This document shows positions 60,974-64,000 of a DNA stretch of 64,000 nucleotides, piece by piece. Location of the stretch: positions 1 through 64,000 of the forward strand of contig JAVBNL010000041.1 of assembly GCA_031551515.1 (NCBI GenBank). The letters run 5' to 3'. A model generated the notes under the pieces. It was not told the DNA's origin and did not search any database. It saw only the letters and a list, made by a program, of their open reading frames with translations. Position 1 is the first letter of the stretch. Every line of letters starts with the position of its first letter. The position numbers were made by a program, and so were the translations under genes. The DNA is from FLUQ01 sp031551515 (lineage in GTDB: Bacteria > Desulfobacterota > Desulfovibrionia > Desulfovibrionales > Desulfovibrionaceae).

Positions 60974-61756
60974 ATGCGCCTGAAAAACCTTTCCCGCACG
61001 CTGCTTTTTGCCCTCTGCCTTGTGCTGGCCTTTGCCGCCGCCGCTTTTGCCGGGCCGCGCCTTGACGGCATCATGGAGAAAAAGGTCCTGCGCGTGGGCA
61101 CGCCGGGCGATTACCGGCCTTTTGCCATGCTTGCGGACGGCAAATACAGCGGCTTCGACATCGACATGATCGAGCTGATGGCCGCGGAAATGGGCGTCAA
61201 AGTGGAATACGTGGCCACCACCTGGCCGAAACTGATGGAAGATTTCCAGGCGGACAAATACGATGTGGCCCTTGGCGGCATTACCCGCAATATCGCCCGC
61301 GTGAGCAAGTGCGAGTTTCTGCCGGGTTACGCGCCTTTCGGCAAGGTGGCGCTTATCCGGGTCAAAGATAAAAACAAGTTCACGACCCCTGAGAGCCTGA
61401 ACAAACCCGGCGTGCGCGTTATCAAAAACCCCGGTGGCACCAACGAAAAGTACGTGCTGGAATACCTGCCCAGGGCTGCGGTTTCCACCCACGCCGCCAA
61501 CGCGGAAATTCCGGCCATGATCGCCGAGGGCAAGGGCGACGTGATGATCACCGAAACGTACGAAGCGCTGCAATACGCGAAAAAAGACCGCCGCCTGTAC
61601 GCGGCCTTTGTGCTGCGGCCCCTGACCAAGGCCAATATGCTGGGCTTCATGATCCAGAAGGACGACCCGGATTTCGTGCGGGTCATGAACTTCACCTGGG
61701 GCCTGCTCGATATGCGCGGCGAGATCAAAAATTGCGAAAAGAAGTGGCTTAAATAA
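60974..61756 (+). CDS. PheC-like periplasmic dehydratase or solute-binding protein
   Basis: 260 residues. A signal peptide (1-26, ending AAFA) is followed by LDGIMEKKVLRVGTPGDYRPFAM and the motif NPGGTNEK, both close to Pseudomonas PheC (cyclohexadienyl dehydratase), an enzyme evolved from amino-acid binding proteins that converts prephenate or arogenate. The segment ITETYEALQYA carries Glu 197 where PheC has its catalytic glutamate in D-A-I-E-A. A plain SBP_bac_3 binding protein is the alternative, but no ABC permease is linked. A 37-bp hairpin downstream (61780-61816) probably terminates it. Confidence 0.65.
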   Translation: MRLKNLSRTLLFALCLVLAFAAAAFAGPRLDGIMEKKVLRVGTPGDYRPFAMLADGKYSGFDIDMIELMAAEMGVKVEYVATTWPKLMEDFQADKYDVALGGITRNIARVSKCEFLPGYAPFGKVALIRVKDKNKFTTPESLNKPGVRVIKNPGGTNEKYVLEYLPRAAVSTHAANAEIPAMIAEGKGDVMITETYEALQYAKKDRRLYAAFVLRPLTKANMLGFMIQKDDPDFVRVMNFTWGLLDMRGEIKNCEKKWLK

Positions 61757-61968
61757 AAGGCTCGACCTGAGCCCGTATGGCAAAAGCCGTTTCCCGGATT
61801 ACGGGAAACGGCTTTTGTCTATCGCGGGGTCCGGGGGATCACCGTTCCGCAGGACAGCGGAACGAGACGGGGGAGCAAAAGCGACCCCGCCCAACGGGCG
61901 AGCCGCAGGATGCGGCAAGTCATCCCCCGGCGGGGCGCGGGGCGGAGCCCCGCCTGTTCATCGCGGGC
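61757..61968. repeat. Intergenic hairpin repeat, copy 3
   Basis: Begins with the stem CAAAAGCCGTTTCCCG with its complement (61780-61816), then GTTCCGCAGGACAGCGGAAC, ACCCCGCCCAACGGGCG and GGGGCGGAGCCCCGCC stems. Same architecture as 44565 and 53960, with diverged sequence. It lies between converging genes. Confidence 0.65.
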
Positions 61969-61970
61969 GT

Positions 61971-62756
61971 TCAGCCCCCGTGCCCCAAGGCGGCGGAAAT
62001 TTCGCGGCAGGCCCCCAAAAGCGTCGCGGCCATGCCTTCCAGATGCTTTTTGTCGCCGCGCACCGTGGGCGTTGAAATACTGACCCCGCCCACGACCTTG
62101 CCGGAATAGTCGAATACCGGCGCGCCCACGCAAACAATGCCGTCCACGTTTTCTTCCATGTCAAAAGCGTAGCCCAGCCGTTTCGCCTCCGCCACTTCCT
62201 TGAGAAAAGCCTCACGGCTGGTCAGGCTGAATTTCGTGCGCGCGGTGAAGCTGAGCGAATCCAAAATATAGGCCTGCTCCTGCGCGGGCAAAAAGGCGAA
62301 AACCACTTTGCCCACCGAGGTGTAGGTCCACCCGGCCCGGCCGCCGATGATCGAATGCATGCGCAGCGACTTGGTGCCTTCGTATTTGTCGATGTAGATG
62401 AGGTCACCGTTGTGGTAGGTGGCCAGGTTGATGACCTCGTTCACCGCCGCTTCCAGCGCTTCAAGCGCGGGCCGCGCCGCCCGGCGGATATCCACGGATT
62501 CGATCAGGCTGGTGGAAAGCTCTATCAGCTTGTAGCCCAAAAAAAAGGTGCGCGAAACCGGGTCCCGCCGCACATAGCCCTGTTCCGCCAGGGTGGAAAG
62601 CATTTTGGAGACGCTGGCTTTGCCGATGCCGCTCTTTTCGGCCAGATCCGTCACCCGCGCGCCCCCGCGCGAAGCGCCGACCAGCTCCAGCAGGGTCAGC
62701 GCCGTGCGGACGGACTTGATGGTGCTGCCCGCGTCATTGCCGTTTTCGCGTTTCAT
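61971..62756 (-). CDS. IclR-family transcriptional regulator
   Basis: 261 residues. N-terminal winged helix-turn-helix (about 12-70: SVRTALTLLELVG; RVTDLAEKSGIGKASVSKMLSTLAEQGYVRRD) and C-terminal effector domain (about 80-255: SVGKVVFAFLP; GYAFDMEENVDGIVCVGAPVFDYSGKVVGGVSISTP). The family represses or activates catabolic genes in response to small acids such as glyoxylate, pyruvate or sugar acids. A palindrome suited to IclR proteins lies before gcl 5 kb away, a possible target. It lies 66 bp downstream of the MocR-like gene on the same strand. Confidence 0.9.
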   Translation of the reverse strand: MKRENGNDAGSTIKSVRTALTLLELVGASRGGARVTDLAEKSGIGKASVSKMLSTLAEQGYVRRDPVSRTFFLGYKLIELSTSLIESVDIRRAARPALEALEAAVNEVINLATYHNGDLIYIDKYEGTKSLRMHSIIGGRAGWTYTSVGKVVFAFLPAQEQAYILDSLSFTARTKFSLTSREAFLKEVAEAKRLGYAFDMEENVDGIVCVGAPVFDYSGKVVGGVSISTPTVRGDKKHLEGMAATLLGACREISAALGHGG

Positions 62757-62822
62757 GTTGTGGGTTGTGCCAAATTGAGCCGCTTAGGTCCAGAAGAATT
62801 CCGGAACCGCCAAACCGCCGCG

Positions 62823-64000
62823 TTATACTGTAACATGCGAAAAATTCAGACGAAAGCGTCCTTCGGCATCGCCGCATTCCGTACCCGGCGCGGGGATGAT
62901 GCCCAGATCGAGCAGTGCTTGCAGCGGGTCCGGCTGGTTTGACGGCGCGCCCTTGGCCCGAGCCTCTTCTTTGGCCCGCAGGTACAGATAAAAACCGCCG
63001 CAAGGCTTTTCCCAGGCGAACGTTCCGGCCAGCGGGGCCAGGCGCTCTTGCAGCGCGGCCGCCCGCCGGGCCAGCGCTGTTTGCAAAAATGCCCTGTGCG
63101 CGGCTTCCGCCGTTTCCAAATAATGCCCGGCGAGCAGCTGCGGCAGCACGCTGAGGTTGGCGTCGATCTGCGAGCGCACAGCTGCCAGCCGCCGGATAAC
63201 CCCGCTGGGGGCCACCAGCCAGCCCGCGCGGATGTTTTTGCCCATATAGCTTGAAAGCGAACCCACATAGAGCACCCGGCCGTGCGCATCAAGGCTTTTG
63301 AGGGGCGTGAGGTCTCCCGCGCCGCCGAAGCCAAGCAGGCTGTAGGCGTCATCTTCCACAATGGGAATGTGCCCGGCCGCGCAATAGCCGAGCACCGCCT
63401 CTTTGCGCCGCGCGCTCATGACCCGGCCCGTGGGGTTTTGAAACGAGGGGTTCAAAAAGATCATCTTCAGACCGCGCCGCGAAACCACTGCATCCAGACC
63501 GCCCGGCTCTATGCCCTCACTGTCCGTGTGTATGGCGAAAAGCCGCAGCCCGGCAGCCTGAAACACGGGCAAAGAGTAAAAATACGAAGGCGCTTCAATG
63601 CCCACGGCGTCCCCGGGCCGCAGCAGGCACTGGGTGATGAGAAACAACGCCTGCTGCGCGCCGCTGGTAATCAAAATTTCGTCATGCTCCGCCGCAAGGC
63701 CCGCATTACGTTTCAGGTGCCCGCGCACGACCTCCCGAAAAGCCGAAAGGCCCAGCAGGGAGGATTCGGCATCCATCTCCCGCCCCAGCACCTCGCGCCA
63801 CGACAATTCCGGCATGGCCACGGCGGGCGAAAGGTCACCGGCAAGGTCGCTGCCCGCAAGGTCCCACAGCGCCTTGCCCGGCATTGTCTGGCCTTGCAGC
63901 CGGGCCTCTTCTTTTCGACGCGCCACGCGGGAAGCGTATTCACCCGCGCCCTGGGCCGTTCGCAACGCCGCCGGAGGCTGCCAGTTCAAAATCGGATATT
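62823..64000 (-). CDS. MocR/aminotransferase-like protein, 5' end outside window, catalytic Lys replaced
   Basis: The frame is open to the window edge; at least 392 residues are encoded, and a GntR-type helix-turn-helix is probably beyond the edge. The visible part has a linker (QPPAALRTAQGAGEYASRVARRK), then the aminotransferase fold: GLSAFREVVRGHLKRNAGL, ILITSGAQQALFLI, FLNPSFQNPTGRVMS and VEDDAYSLL. In MocR proteins the PLP lysine follows G-S-F-S; here the segment reads VGSLSSYMGKNIRAGWL, so the position is Ser and a Lys stands four residues later, where Pro is usual. PLP may not bind covalently. It could be a MocR regulator without PLP chemistry or a stand-alone protein. Confidence 0.7.
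   Translation of the reverse strand, partial: YPILNWQPPAALRTAQGAGEYASRVARRKEEARLQGQTMPGKALWDLAGSDLAGDLSPAVAMPELSWREVLGREMDAESSLLGLSAFREVVRGHLKRNAGLAAEHDEILITSGAQQALFLITQCLLRPGDAVGIEAPSYFYSLPVFQAAGLRLFAIHTDSEGIEPGGLDAVVSRRGLKMIFLNPSFQNPTGRVMSARRKEAVLGYCAAGHIPIVEDDAYSLLGFGGAGDLTPLKSLDAHGRVLYVGSLSSYMGKNIRAGWLVAPSGVIRRLAAVRSQIDANLSVLPQLLAGHYLETAEAAHRAFLQTALARRAAALQERLAPLAGTFAWEKPCGGFYLYLRAKEEARAKGAPSNQPDPLQALLDLGIIPAPGTECGDAEGRFRLNFSHVTV

Noticed and set aside
1..64000. CRISPR arrays, tRNA, rRNA, integrases or intact insertion sequences
   Set aside because: I looked for regularly spaced direct repeats, cloverleaf-like stretches and transposase motifs and saw none; a tRNA in a short gap could still be missed without a dedicated search.

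Overview
The window is a 64 kb piece of a GC-rich chromosome, most likely from a Desulfovibrionaceae-type member of Desulfobacterota. That placement is inferred from content, not from a marker gene: many sigma-54 activators with matching -24/-12 promoters, TRAP-TAXI and DASS uptake systems, the futalosine-pathway gene mqnD, a larB gene, and a family of GC-rich hairpin repeats between genes. No rRNA, tRNA, CRISPR array, prophage or intact insertion sequence was seen. Bases 1-92 are a G/C homopolymer smear that looks like a contig-end artefact, and both end genes are cut.

Layout. 1-4.1 kb: a truncated GT39/ArnT-like membrane glycosyltransferase, a BON-like periplasmic protein behind a good Fur box, an FAD dehydrogenase and threonine aldolase. 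4.1-8.5 kb: an OFA-family MFS transporter preceded by a structured leader ending in an intrinsic terminator, an NhaC-type antiporter and a D-aminoacylase-like amidohydrolase. 8.5-12 kb: a TRAP-TAXI receptor and fused permease under a sigma-54 promoter. 12-24.4 kb: hrpB, a zinc-ribbon protein, a BMP-type nucleoside ABC transporter beside gpt, ppiD, a hicB antitoxin with a wrecked hicA toxin, and an FlbD/NtrC-like activator. 24.6-34 kb: an M48 membrane protease, a large alpha-2-macroglobulin, larB and a HerA-like ATPase. 34-37 kb: a gene-poor stretch, a PLP fold that has lost its lysine, and mqnD.

37-52 kb is the metabolic centre. A PrpR-type activator sits ahead of a sigma-54 operon encoding a CitE-like CoA-ester lyase, a class III CoA-transferase, an HD protein, a DASS carrier and an amidohydrolase. 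An almost identical enhancer/promoter arrangement lies in front of the distant TRAP-TAXI operon, so the two probably form one regulon. A second PrpR-type activator faces a second sigma-54-driven DASS carrier, with its own TTGCAA sites. Between them lie a DJ-1/PfpI protein, a TSUP permease, mtnA, and trpB as a lone gene behind a canonical trp leader peptide and attenuator.

52-64 kb holds a four-domain rhodanese protein with one catalytic cysteine, a DapA-family lyase with glyoxylate carboligase (gcl) behind an IclR-type palindrome, creD-creB-creC, a PheC-like periplasmic protein, an IclR regulator and a truncated MocR-like protein whose expected PLP lysine is serine.

The least explained signals are a repeated 125-129 bp element (31475-31603 and, inverted, 56956-57080) whose terminal stems differ in sequence but stay complementary, the leader at 4150-4350, and the PrpR/sigma-54 regulon of unknown substrate. 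All assignments come from reading motifs and recalled family features; no database search was run.
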